A stretch of 56,774 nt of DNA from Flavobacteriales bacterium. Its GTDB lineage: Bacteria > Bacteroidota > Bacteroidia > Flavobacteriales_D > Sanyastnellaceae. The notes beneath the pieces are model-generated. The model saw only the letters and a list, made by a program, of their open reading frames with translations, did no database searches and had not been told where the DNA came from. Positions 11,180 to 18,037 of this stretch are shown here, piece by piece. Position 1 is the stretch's first letter; each line of letters starts with the position of its first letter. Position numbers and translations under genes: made by a program. The DNA lies in contig JAKVAX010000022.1 in assembly GCA_022447625.1 (NCBI GenBank), positions 1 through 56,774 of the forward strand, in the 5' to 3' direction.

Positions 11180-11247
11180 GAACATGGGTCGAAGGTTCGA
11201 ATCCTTCCCGAGTTTTCTCGGTAACTCAGTTGGTTAGAGTAATGTTC
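11180..11247 (+). ncRNA. Circularly permuted tRNA-like element with acceptor sealed by a UUUU loop
   Basis: In order: AACAT (11181-11185, anticodon stem 39-43), GGGTC (44-48), T-arm GAAGG-TTCGAAT-CCTTC (11191-11207), acceptor CCGAG (11208-11212), TTTT, acceptor CTCGG (11217-11221), U8 A9, D-arm ACTC-AGTTGGTTA-GAGT (11224-11240), A26, ATGTT (11242-11246, anticodon stem 27-31). All four tRNA helices pair perfectly, with a 5-bp acceptor, and G180-C247 extends the anticodon stem. The conserved bases U8, A14, G15-C48, G18, G19, U54, U55, C56 and A58 are present. There is no CCA end and no closed anticodon loop, so it cannot work as a translating tRNA as it stands. The shape equals a tRNA cut in its anticodon loop. 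Confidence 0.75.
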
Positions 11248-11253
11248 CTTGGG

Positions 11254-11298
11254 ATTGCATTGGGTTCGATTCCCATCTAACTGAAAATTAGAAGCAAT
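11254..11298 (+). ncRNA. Second tRNA-like three-helix module with canonical T-arm, no D-arm
   Basis: The closing stem ATTGC (11254-11258) / GCAAT (11294-11298) encloses a T-arm TGGG-TTCGATT-CCCA (11261-11275). Next comes an acceptor-like stem TCTAA (11276-11280) / TTAGA (11288-11292) capped by CTGAAAA. The topology matches the permuted element just upstream, minus the D-arm. A competing fold pairs CTAACTGA (11277-11284) with TCAGTTGG in the preceding D-loop, so the two modules could switch between structures. Confidence 0.5.
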
Positions 11299-11335
11299 GG
11301 GTCCGTTGGACAACCGTGAGCTACCACTCACAATT

Positions 11336-11361
11336 GGTGACTTCCATATCACCCTTTTTTT
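11336..11361 (+). terminator. Intrinsic terminator ending the tRNA-like ncRNA
   Basis: GGTGA (11336-11340) / TCACC (11349-11353), followed by C and seven T. It lies about 250 nt upstream of slipin, so it separates the ncRNA from the protein genes or partly attenuates them. Confidence 0.75.
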
Positions 11362-11611
11362 AAGGAAGAGTGCTATCGATACTGATCCCGCCGACTTGAT
11401 CGGCAATTCAGAAGCTCCCGAGTGCATGGTATCAATTGTGACCGGGGTGCGAGACGTGATCACAACTCCTTCAAAAATAAGGATCGAGTTCTGATTACCG
11501 ACCGCGACCTTCGGAACAGCCTGCGAAACATGTACTCCGCAGCAGAAGAATGGAACAGATCGGTGGCCTCTTTTTAAACGAAATGAATTAGTAACAAATA
11601 AATATACCGTC
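11362..11611 (+). other. Structured region between the ncRNA terminator and slipin (second ncRNA or long leader)
   Basis: No ORF is apparent. Hairpins include GCCGA/TCGGC (11390-11404) nested in GATAC/GTATC, TTGTGA/TCACAA closing around 11436-11465, TCCTT-CAAAAAT-AAGGA, and CTGCG/CGCAG (11521-11541). The 8-bp palindromes TATCGATA (11374) and GTGATCAC (11456-11463) could be operator half-sites. A T-tract at 11571-11575 follows a long-range ACCGA/TCGGT pairing and might end a second short RNA. The remaining ~35 nt before slipin are A-rich, as in typical Bacteroidota leaders. Confidence 0.4.
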
Positions 11612-12709
11612 ATGAAACGGGTAAAGATTTACGCTGGCTACGTCGGCATGGTATTTAGGGATGGAGAATTAGTTCGTGTGCTTCCGAAGGGAAGCCACTG
11701 GATTAAGATGAACGAGTTGTGCAAACGCCGTTCGTTGCGAGATGCCATCACGCCACATGAATTTGATCTTGATCTGTTAATGCAAAACAAAGACTTTGCG
11801 ATGCAAGTCGATGCCTACCAGATCATGGATGATGAGCTCGGTCTAGAGTTCGAGAACGGCATTCTGCACTGCATACATGAGGCTGGAAGAATCGCCTTCT
11901 GGAAGAGCGATTTGGATAGAGAAGTAATCATTTATTCTCGCGATGAGGTGACGATTCCTTCCGATATGAAATTCGCTGTCGTGAATCACCGACTGATGTC
12001 AAATTACATCCGGAAAATGACGGTGCCACACTTTCATAAAGGACTGCTTTACATCGATGGTAAATTTATTGAGGTGTTGCCTCCTGGAGCATATGCTTTT
12101 TGGAAAACGGCTACTTCGGTAATGGTCGAGACGGTGCCGGTGAGGACGCAAAGCTTTGAAGTTCAAGGTCAAGAGATGTTGACGAAAGACAAAGCCGCGC
12201 TTCGAATCAATTTCACTGTGAACTTCACCGTAACGGACGTCATGAAGGCAGTGTTGGATGCGTCGAATTATCGGAATGAATTCTATGGAAAAGCACAAAT
12301 GGCACTTCGAGGAGTCATTAGTGCGCTCACCTTAGATGACTTACTCGAGCAAAAGAATGAAGTGAGCGCTGAGATTGCCAAAAACCTGAGTGCTGAAGCG
12401 AAAGCCATGGGGTTGAGCCTTGATTCATGTGGTATCAAAGACATTATTCTCCCAGGAGAAATGAAAGAGATTATGAATCAAGTGTTGGTTGCTCAGAAAC
12501 GAGCACAGGCCAACAGCATTCTTCGAAGAGAGGAAAACGCCTCAACGCGAAACTTGCTGAATACAGCAAAATTGATGGAAGACAACGAGATGCTATTGAA
12601 GCTCAAGGAGATGGAGTACATCGAAAAAGTAGCGGACAAAGTGAATAGCATTTCGGTCTCGAATGGAAACCAGGTATTGGAACAATTGAGAACGCTATTT
12701 GGAAATTAA
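11612..12709 (+). CDS. Slipin (SPFH/band-7 family protein)
   Basis: This 365-aa SPFH protein lacks an obvious signal or hydrophobic anchor. The N-terminal part contains two similar short segments (residues ~4-26, AGYVGMVFRDGELVRVLPKG, and ~132-155, HFHKGLLYIDGKFIEVLPPG). The band-7 core is at about 155-300, and a helical C-terminal region includes the ALTLDDLLEQK and LEQLRTLFGN segments. SPFH proteins form membrane-bound oligomeric scaffolds. Slipin genes beside rtcB are known from many bacteria and are thought to belong to RNA-damage response operons, though the mechanism is unclear. It is followed by rtcB after 42 nt containing a strong hairpin, so the pair is probably one transcript. Confidence 0.88.
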   Translation: MKRVKIYAGYVGMVFRDGELVRVLPKGSHWIKMNELCKRRSLRDAITPHEFDLDLLMQNKDFAMQVDAYQIMDDELGLEFENGILHCIHEAGRIAFWKSDLDREVIIYSRDEVTIPSDMKFAVVNHRLMSNYIRKMTVPHFHKGLLYIDGKFIEVLPPGAYAFWKTATSVMVETVPVRTQSFEVQGQEMLTKDKAALRINFTVNFTVTDVMKAVLDASNYRNEFYGKAQMALRGVISALTLDDLLEQKNEVSAEIAKNLSAEAKAMGLSLDSCGIKDIILPGEMKEIMNQVLVAQKRAQANSILRREENASTRNLLNTAKLMEDNEMLLKLKEMEYIEKVADKVNSISVSNGNQVLEQLRTLFGN

Positions 12710-12713
12710 CTTA

Positions 12714-12735
12714 GCCCCGGGAATACGCCCGGGGC
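12714..12735 (+). promoter_or_regulatory. Intercistronic hairpin between slipin and rtcB
   Basis: GCCCCGGG (12714-12721) / CCCGGGGC (12728-12735) is a perfect 8-bp stem with a 6-nt loop and no T-tract. It is too GC-rich to be chance in this gap and is probably an RNA processing or stability element that sets the slipin:RtcB ratio. Confidence 0.6.
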
Positions 12736-12751
12736 CTCAAAGAAGAAGAAA

Positions 12752-14164
12752 ATGACCTTTACAGGTAAAGAAATATTGAACCTCGGTTTTGAGGAAGGAA
12801 AGGAAGTAGCATTGGCCATAGAAATCGCCAATACACTTCTGGATACACAAGACGAAGAAGTGGTCAACATAGCACTGAAAAGAGTGCTAGAGAAGCCAGA
12901 ATCTTTTATGGAAGATCGAAAATGGGCAGCTTTGGCAAATCAATTGATTGAAAAGAACAATGTTGACCCGGTGATTGAGCTAAATGAAACTCCAGTTGAT
13001 CTTGAAATTTTCGGGCAAGAACACATTGAACAAGGAGCACTTGATCAAATCCATGTTGCGTCAAAGTTACCTGTTGCGAAATCTGCCGCTTTAATGCCAG
13101 ATGCACATCAGGGATACGGTCTTCCCATCGGAGGTGTACTGGCAACTGATAACGCTATCATTCCCTACGCTGTAGGTGTGGATATCGGTTGCCGAATGTG
13201 CCTATCGATTTACGAAATCGACCCTGAGATCATTGAAGAGAAGGAAGCCATGCTATCTAAGATGTTGAACAGAAATACCGCTTTTGGCCGACAAACGGTG
13301 AAGAATCGAAAAGACCATGAAGTTTTACACAACGATCTCTTCTCAGAAATCCCTTTGATTAAAGGATTGAAGGAGAAGGCAGCGTCTCAAATTGGATCTT
13401 CCGGTGGTGGAAATCACTTCGTGGAATTTGGCATCGTTGAAATCAAAACCCTAAGCACAGAATTAGGCCTTGAACCAGGAAGCTACTTGGCACTACTTTC
13501 ACATTCTGGCTCAAGGGGGCTTGGGGCAACGATTGCTAATCATTACACCAAACTTGCAATGCAAGAAACTAAGCTTCCGGATGAGGCGAAGCACTTGGCT
13601 TGGCTCGACTTAAATACCGAGCTCGGACAAGAGTATTGGTTAGCGATGAATCTCGCTGGTGATTATGCTTCAGCATGCCACCACCAAATTCATGAGAGAA
13701 TGTCGATTGGTCTGAGAACTCGTCCGGCGGTAATGGTGGAAAATCACCACAACTTTGCATGGAAGGAGCTAGATCACGAGGGTAAGGAGGTTATAGTCCA
13801 CAGAAAAGGGGCGACTCCAGCCGGAGAAGGTGTCTTAGGAGTAATTCCTGGATCGATGACAGCACCTGGATATATTGTTCGAGGAAAAGGAGATCCAAGG
13901 TCTATCGCTTCAGCTTCTCACGGGGCTGGACGAACCATGTCAAGGACAAAAGCGAAGAATACTCTTGATCATGAAGAAGTGAACAAATTCCTTGCTGACA
14001 GAGGAGTCAAAGTCATTGGCTCAGGATTAGATGAAGCGCCTATGGCATATAAAGACATTGATGCAGTAATGGCGTGTCAACAAGACTTAGTCGATGTTCT
14101 GGGGAGCTTTCACCCAAAAATCGTGCGAATGTGTGGCGATAAAGGATTCTTCGAAGTCGACTAG
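12752..14164 (+). CDS. rtcB: RNA 2',3'-cyclic phosphate/3'-phosphate-5'-OH ligase RtcB
   Basis: A 470-aa RtcB of the usual bacterial length. It joins RNA 3'-phosphate or 2',3'-cyclic phosphate ends to 5'-OH ends, using GTP and Mn2+, as in tRNA splicing and in repair after ribotoxin cleavage. Family motifs are intact: MPDAHQGYGLPIGG, the metal ligands in GVDIGC (D144, C147), GGGNHFVEFG (H222), LLSHSGSRG, VENHHNF, and the guanylylated histidine in ASHGAGR (H390). The ~65-residue N-terminal extension is helical and resembles other Bacteroidota copies. No archease or RtcA gene is nearby. The slipin, ncRNA and WYL neighbours point to regulated RNA repair rather than constitutive tRNA splicing. A terminator follows at 14180-14204. 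Confidence 0.97.
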   Translation: MTFTGKEILNLGFEEGKEVALAIEIANTLLDTQDEEVVNIALKRVLEKPESFMEDRKWAALANQLIEKNNVDPVIELNETPVDLEIFGQEHIEQGALDQIHVASKLPVAKSAALMPDAHQGYGLPIGGVLATDNAIIPYAVGVDIGCRMCLSIYEIDPEIIEEKEAMLSKMLNRNTAFGRQTVKNRKDHEVLHNDLFSEIPLIKGLKEKAASQIGSSGGGNHFVEFGIVEIKTLSTELGLEPGSYLALLSHSGSRGLGATIANHYTKLAMQETKLPDEAKHLAWLDLNTELGQEYWLAMNLAGDYASACHHQIHERMSIGLRTRPAVMVENHHNFAWKELDHEGKEVIVHRKGATPAGEGVLGVIPGSMTAPGYIVRGKGDPRSIASASHGAGRTMSRTKAKNTLDHEEVNKFLADRGVKVIGSGLDEAPMAYKDIDAVMACQQDLVDVLGSFHPKIVRMCGDKGFFEVD

Positions 14165-14179
14165 TTACGTGTAAAATAA

Positions 14180-14204
14180 AACCCGCCATTCAGGTGGGTT
14201 TTTT
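14180..14204 (+). terminator. Intrinsic terminator of the slipin-rtcB unit
   Basis: AACCCGCC / GGTGGGTT stem (one G-U pair) with a 5-nt loop, followed by TTTT. Confidence 0.85.
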
Positions 14205-14241
14205 CTTAAGTCACTTTCTGGCCGAAGGCTTTTGGCGATTT

Positions 14242-14320
14242 TGGTGGACGGTGGACCGTAGACCGTAGACCGTAGACCGTGGACAGTTGGTTATCAGTTA
14301 TAGTTTATCGTTTATAGATT
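14242..14320. repeat. Heptamer repeat array R3
   Basis: The sequence reads GTGGACC, GTAGACC (three times), GTGGACA, then GTTATCA/GTTATAG/TTTATCG/TTTATAG, almost identical to R2 located 5.2 kb away. It lies between the rtcB terminator and the 3' end of the MORN-type gene. Confidence 0.8.
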
Positions 14321-14346
14321 TTGGCTCAAATCTTTGATTTCAAGCA

Positions 14347-14754
14347 CTAACCAATCACTTTCTCGCCTCTGACGATTTCGCCATCACGGTAAATTTTCTC
14401 GGTGATTCTCCCTGCACGTGTATACCAGAGGTAACGGCCATTCCACTTTCCATTCACATAGGTGCCTTTCTTTTCTGGAGTTCCGGTGTTGTAGTATGAC
14501 TCCCAAGTTCCATGAGGTAGACCGTTTAAGTAGAACCCTTTTGACTCAATTTTTCCGTCTGAGTAATAGTACGTGTTAGGTCCTTCCCATTGGCCGTTAA
14601 GAATTGATCCTTCAACTTTCACTTGACCATTTTCATAGTATTCAGAGTAAGGACCATCTTCAAGATTAGATGTGTCTATCTGCTGTTGTTTAATCTGTGC
14701 AGTAAGGCTTGCAGAAAGCACAAGCAATAAAATCAGTGATGCTAAATATTTCAT
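14347..14754 (-). CDS. Secreted MORN/YwqK-repeat protein
   Basis: The protein has 135 aa from the ATG at 14754. That start gives a clean signal peptide (MKYLASLILLLVLSASLTAQ), whereas an upstream in-frame ATG would add 17 polar residues ahead of it. The mature part is four or five ~20-aa repeats of the form YYENGQVKVEGSILNGQWEG, as in MORN and YwqK-type antitoxin repeat proteins. It is probably periplasmic or cell-surface. No toxin partner is visible, so the YwqK antitoxin name should not be taken as function. Heptamer arrays lie on both flanks. Confidence 0.72.
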   Translation of the reverse strand: MKYLASLILLLVLSASLTAQIKQQQIDTSNLEDGPYSEYYENGQVKVEGSILNGQWEGPNTYYYSDGKIESKGFYLNGLPHGTWESYYNTGTPEKKGTYVNGKWNGRYLWYTRAGRITEKIYRDGEIVRGEKVIG

Positions 14755-14810
14755 AATGATGGTGATTTTGAAATATATACGTTCGTGACACTGGTTTTGG
14801 ATCACGGGGG

Positions 14811-14888
14811 ATGGTTGACGGTTGACGGAATGTTATCAGTTATAGTTTATAGATTATAGATTAGCGTGCCTAGACGCCCGTCACTCGT
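14811..14888. repeat. Heptamer repeat array R4
   Basis: GGTTGAC words, then GTTATCA/GTTATAG/TTTATAG/ATTATAG, then a CTAGACG/CTCGTCT-like part that runs into the stop codon of the CotH-family gene. Confidence 0.7.
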
Positions 14889-17800
14889 CTATTGAAGAAC
14901 TAACCGCTGAACATAAGTCTGATCCGCCATCACCTCAACCATATAAACTCCCTTCGGCAACTGACTTAAATCAAGTACCGTGGTGCTTGAGTTTGACCCT
15001 ATGTTTAGTTGCTTTGTGTAGACTGCTTGTCCGATAGAATTCAAGACACGCACTGATCGCGCACGGGTGCCGTTGTCGAACAACTCGAGGTTGACGTAAC
15101 CGCTGGATGGGTTTGGGAACAATTTGAATTCAATGTTCTTAGTTGATTCGGATATGGAGTTGTCGATCTCCTCTATGAAGTTGGCGACGAAGATATCGTC
15201 TTCACTCAATGACAACAATAACTGTTGATCGAGAGACTCACCCCCGAGTAAGTTGTTCTCGCTCCAGTGAGAAAAGATGTAGCCCTCATTCGCAATGGCT
15301 TCAACATTGACCGGACAGCCATCAAAGTAAACCCCTTGCCATGGATAAGCGTCAGGTGTAATGGTACTGATCTTCACCTGGCCTGCGCCGGCAGGAAGGA
15401 CATCTAGGACAATTTCAACTTGCTGGCCCAAGCCTAAATTACTTTGGAGGTGTTCGCGTGCTGTTGGAATTCGGTCTTCCATGTAGTTGACCATGAGATC
15501 AATGCTATATTCCCAACTTGTTACGCTCTCGGGTGACGCCCATCGATCGACGTGATCAGGTATTCCAGACTGCATTTCTGCTTGCATGTCGTTCGCAATC
15601 TGGATGAACGATTCAGGTTGGAATATCGTATTGATGAGGTCAGCATATCGATTGCTAAAACTGCACCTGAACTCGTCGTTGGTGCACATTTTATCGAAGA
15701 TTTGAGAATTCGGACTCGCATACAAGGGGGTTCGAGCGAATGCCAGGTAGTTGTCGTTGATATTTTGGCCGAAGTATCCCACGGCACCATCCACATCGTA
15801 CATCATGTATCTCCACTTTCCGTCTTCATTGTGAGGACGCCAAGCCTTGACATTGTTCAGACCCCAAGCAATACCCATCCAGTCTACGTTCTGAATGAGC
15901 GTTTGAACAGCGAAGTAGTCCATGTAATTATCCATGTCGAAGTACGAATCGGCTAGGGTATAGAACGACTCGCTGTCTGCATCTTCGGCCATAATTGCCA
16001 AATACGCCTCCGTGAATTGATCCGTGGTACCTGCAAGCGCTTCTTCAGAATTAATTGTTGCCAGTCCAGCAGGATTCAACAGATCCAGGGCATCACTGCT
16101 TACGGAATGATTACTCTCGAGATAATGCTCATCCATCTTCTCTCTAACCTCATACATCCCCCAATACTCACCGTTGAGATAGACAATACACGGTTCCCAA
16201 GCCATGTTATCGATGGCGGTATTGTCATTCACAATACGACTCACCCATCCATCTTGCATCTTGTCAGACCAGACGTGCTGTCCACCGTTTCTCAAATTCA
16301 GATTATTGAAGTCTTGAATAAATGGTTTCTGACTGAACAGAGGGTATTCTAGTCGACCAGTATATGCACTCTTGAAGTCGATTCGGAAAGACTTTTGGGG
16401 CTCAGCTCTAGACCAACCACCATGAATTTCGAGATCGAAATGCTCCTGAGAAACAAGTTCTTTATCTTGATTGAAGACCTCCATTCTACTGTACTTCGAC
16501 CAGGGTTGCCAGAAATTGCTTCCGAAGAACGGATAGTCTTGGCTCGCATTCGGACCTGAAACATAGATTCCTTCATCCCAGTCCCAAAGATTGTCTTGAT
16601 CAGTATGGATAGAAAAGACCAATAGGTCATGGTTGTCTTCATTGAAGATGTAGGTTCGATCCACAACTTGACTTGGTAAGAAGTTGCCATCGCCAAAAGC
16701 TCTGACTGTCAGTGTCGCATTCTCATCAAATTCAAGGATGCCATTGTAAACTGGGTCGTTTTCAGTTGGTATATCTCCATTTAACGTGAATCGAACGGTG
16801 GCATTTGGTGCCGAAACTCCAGTAGACTGTGTTCCAGAATACCAACCAGATGGGAGCTCAATACTCGGGGTGGGTGTGATGGCATCGTAGCACCAACTTG
16901 GTTCATTCCCTTCGTCGGGTGTCGGTTGATCAAAAAAGCACCAATCCCCCACACCATCTGGGTATCTGCCTTGACTAAGTCCAAAAGACAGTAAATCGCT
17001 CACGGGGTGTGCATCCTCTAGTGTGTTGTTTGTGTGGGTTATAAGGACGTCTTCACCAGGACTGAGCTTGAAATTAGTGTGATAGTATGCATTGGTACTA
17101 GTTGATGTGTTAAACCACGAAGGTGCGTTTTCATAACCTCCTTCGGATCCTAAAAGACCCACCGATAAATAGAAGTTAGCTGTCAAGTCAGAAGACCATG
17201 GAGTTGAATTGTGCACCTGGATGGCCAGGGTGTTTAGGCCTTCAATCAAAATGCTCTGAATGTAGTCCGTATCAAGTAAAAACTCTTCATGCTGCCCTCC
17301 CTGATAAACTAGAGCTTCGTGTTCCCCGTCTGCGTAGGTATCGAAATCAGGAGGAGTGCCCGACACATTGGAACGAGCAATTTCAACCCCATTCAAATAG
17401 GCTACAAACCCGTCGTCGTAGTCGGCATGAAAGGTGAATGCCAACATATTCTCGAGTTGAATAGCAGTAAACTCTCGCCGCATGTAGAGGGCGGTAGTCT
17501 CCGGAATCTCTGTGTTATCGTCTCCGTCGTTGTATCCCAATCCACCAACGTTCGAATTCCAATCAGAGGCATCAAAGTCAACATCAATCCAGTTATCCGG
17601 AATATCACTTGTAGCGATCTGCCAGTCCCAGATATTCTCAGCCACCACAAAAGACTCCCAAGTACCCACACTTTCATTCACATTCCATCCAGATGCACAG
17701 ATTGTTATGAATTCACCAGCTCCCAATTCATATTCGGGCATTTGCCATTTGAGCGGGTTCTCCGTTTTATCAGACAAAAAGTAATCAGAGAGTTGGACCG

Positions 17801-17948
17801 GCTGCGCACCAGTATTCATGATCTCAATCCAATCATGCTCTTCACCACCGTCTACAAGTCCTTTGTGGGCAGAGAATTCATTGATTCTCAGTTGAGCGTT
17901 CGCCATATGAACGCAGAATGATATTGCGAGTAGTAAAATAATTCTCAT
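14889..17948 (-). CDS. Secreted CotH-family protein with lamin-tail domain and T9SS sorting domain
   Basis: This 1019-aa protein has a signal peptide (MRIILLLAISFCVHMANAQ). A lamin-tail domain follows (about residues 20-105, RINEFSAHKG, HDWIEIMNTG). Next are a jelly-roll-like segment (about 110-270) and a chitobiase C-terminal-like domain near 365-430. A CotH-kinase-like domain is at about 440-800 (EIHGGWSRAEPQKSFRIDF, LNGEYWGMYEVREK, MYDVDGAVG). The T9SS tail begins at LFPNPSSGYVNLELF. CotH-type domains are protein kinases in spore coats of other bacteria; here the role is probably extracellular or surface-attached and unknown. A TATCTTTA promoter-like box lies ~28 nt upstream of the start. 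Confidence 0.85.
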   Translation of the reverse strand: MRIILLLAISFCVHMANAQLRINEFSAHKGLVDGGEEHDWIEIMNTGAQPVQLSDYFLSDKTENPLKWQMPEYELGAGEFITICASGWNVNESVGTWESFVVAENIWDWQIATSDIPDNWIDVDFDASDWNSNVGGLGYNDGDDNTEIPETTALYMRREFTAIQLENMLAFTFHADYDDGFVAYLNGVEIARSNVSGTPPDFDTYADGEHEALVYQGGQHEEFLLDTDYIQSILIEGLNTLAIQVHNSTPWSSDLTANFYLSVGLLGSEGGYENAPSWFNTSTSTNAYYHTNFKLSPGEDVLITHTNNTLEDAHPVSDLLSFGLSQGRYPDGVGDWCFFDQPTPDEGNEPSWCYDAITPTPSIELPSGWYSGTQSTGVSAPNATVRFTLNGDIPTENDPVYNGILEFDENATLTVRAFGDGNFLPSQVVDRTYIFNEDNHDLLVFSIHTDQDNLWDWDEGIYVSGPNASQDYPFFGSNFWQPWSKYSRMEVFNQDKELVSQEHFDLEIHGGWSRAEPQKSFRIDFKSAYTGRLEYPLFSQKPFIQDFNNLNLRNGGQHVWSDKMQDGWVSRIVNDNTAIDNMAWEPCIVYLNGEYWGMYEVREKMDEHYLESNHSVSSDALDLLNPAGLATINSEEALAGTTDQFTEAYLAIMAEDADSESFYTLADSYFDMDNYMDYFAVQTLIQNVDWMGIAWGLNNVKAWRPHNEDGKWRYMMYDVDGAVGYFGQNINDNYLAFARTPLYASPNSQIFDKMCTNDEFRCSFSNRYADLINTIFQPESFIQIANDMQAEMQSGIPDHVDRWASPESVTSWEYSIDLMVNYMEDRIPTAREHLQSNLGLGQQVEIVLDVLPAGAGQVKISTITPDAYPWQGVYFDGCPVNVEAIANEGYIFSHWSENNLLGGESLDQQLLLSLSEDDIFVANFIEEIDNSISESTKNIEFKLFPNPSSGYVNLELFDNGTRARSVRVLNSIGQAVYTKQLNIGSNSSTTVLDLSQLPKGVYMVEVMADQTYVQRLVLQ

Positions 17949-18037
17949 AGAAGAGTCCCAAGGTTGTTATAAAGATACGGGTTCCATTAATACACGCTGA
18001 AGGAGTTTTAGGCAACTGTTGTAGGGGGCTCTATACC

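Larger units (their letters stand above)
10930..11361 (+). ncRNA. Candidate structured ncRNA upstream of slipin-rtcB, containing tRNA-like modules
   Basis: The boundaries are approximate: the 3' end is set by the terminator at 11336-11361, and the 5' end by a near-consensus promoter box AACCTTTG just before 10930. No convincing ORF covers the interval. It contains a chain of clean hairpins: an 11-bp stem at 10947-10957/10974-10984; TGCACC-GTT-GGTGCA at 11054-11068; CGC/GCG with TTGACT/AGTTCAA at 11073-11101; and CGCGAT/ATCGCG at 11104-11122. Then come a permuted tRNA-like fold (11180-11247), a second T-arm module (11254-11298) and GTGAG/CTCAC (11316-11331). The transcript could also be processed into smaller RNAs. 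The position between a WYL regulator and rtcB suggests a role in RNA repair. Confidence 0.62.

Noticed and set aside
10928-11224. 98-codon plus-strand ORF over the ncRNA region
   Set aside because: It runs through the T-arm and hairpins, ends inside the tRNA-like element, has no recognisable domain, and its composition follows the RNA structure. I treat it as chance.
11217-11284. Ordinary tRNA reading from CTCGG through the second T-arm
   Set aside because: The D-arm is good, but the 5' acceptor strand does not pair with CTAACTG, the spacing between D- and T-arms is about 3-4 nt short, and the T-stem has a mismatch. Pairing this D-arm with the upstream T-arm (permuted order) gives perfect helices.
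10885-11613. 242-codon minus-strand ORF opposite the ncRNA
   Set aside because: No domain, odd composition, spans two hairpin-rich units and the plus-strand terminator, and overlaps the slipin start. Structured RNA explains the interval better.
14347-14754. Toxin-antitoxin role for the MORN/YwqK-type protein
   Set aside because: There is no toxin gene beside it. It has a signal peptide and lies alone between repeat arrays.
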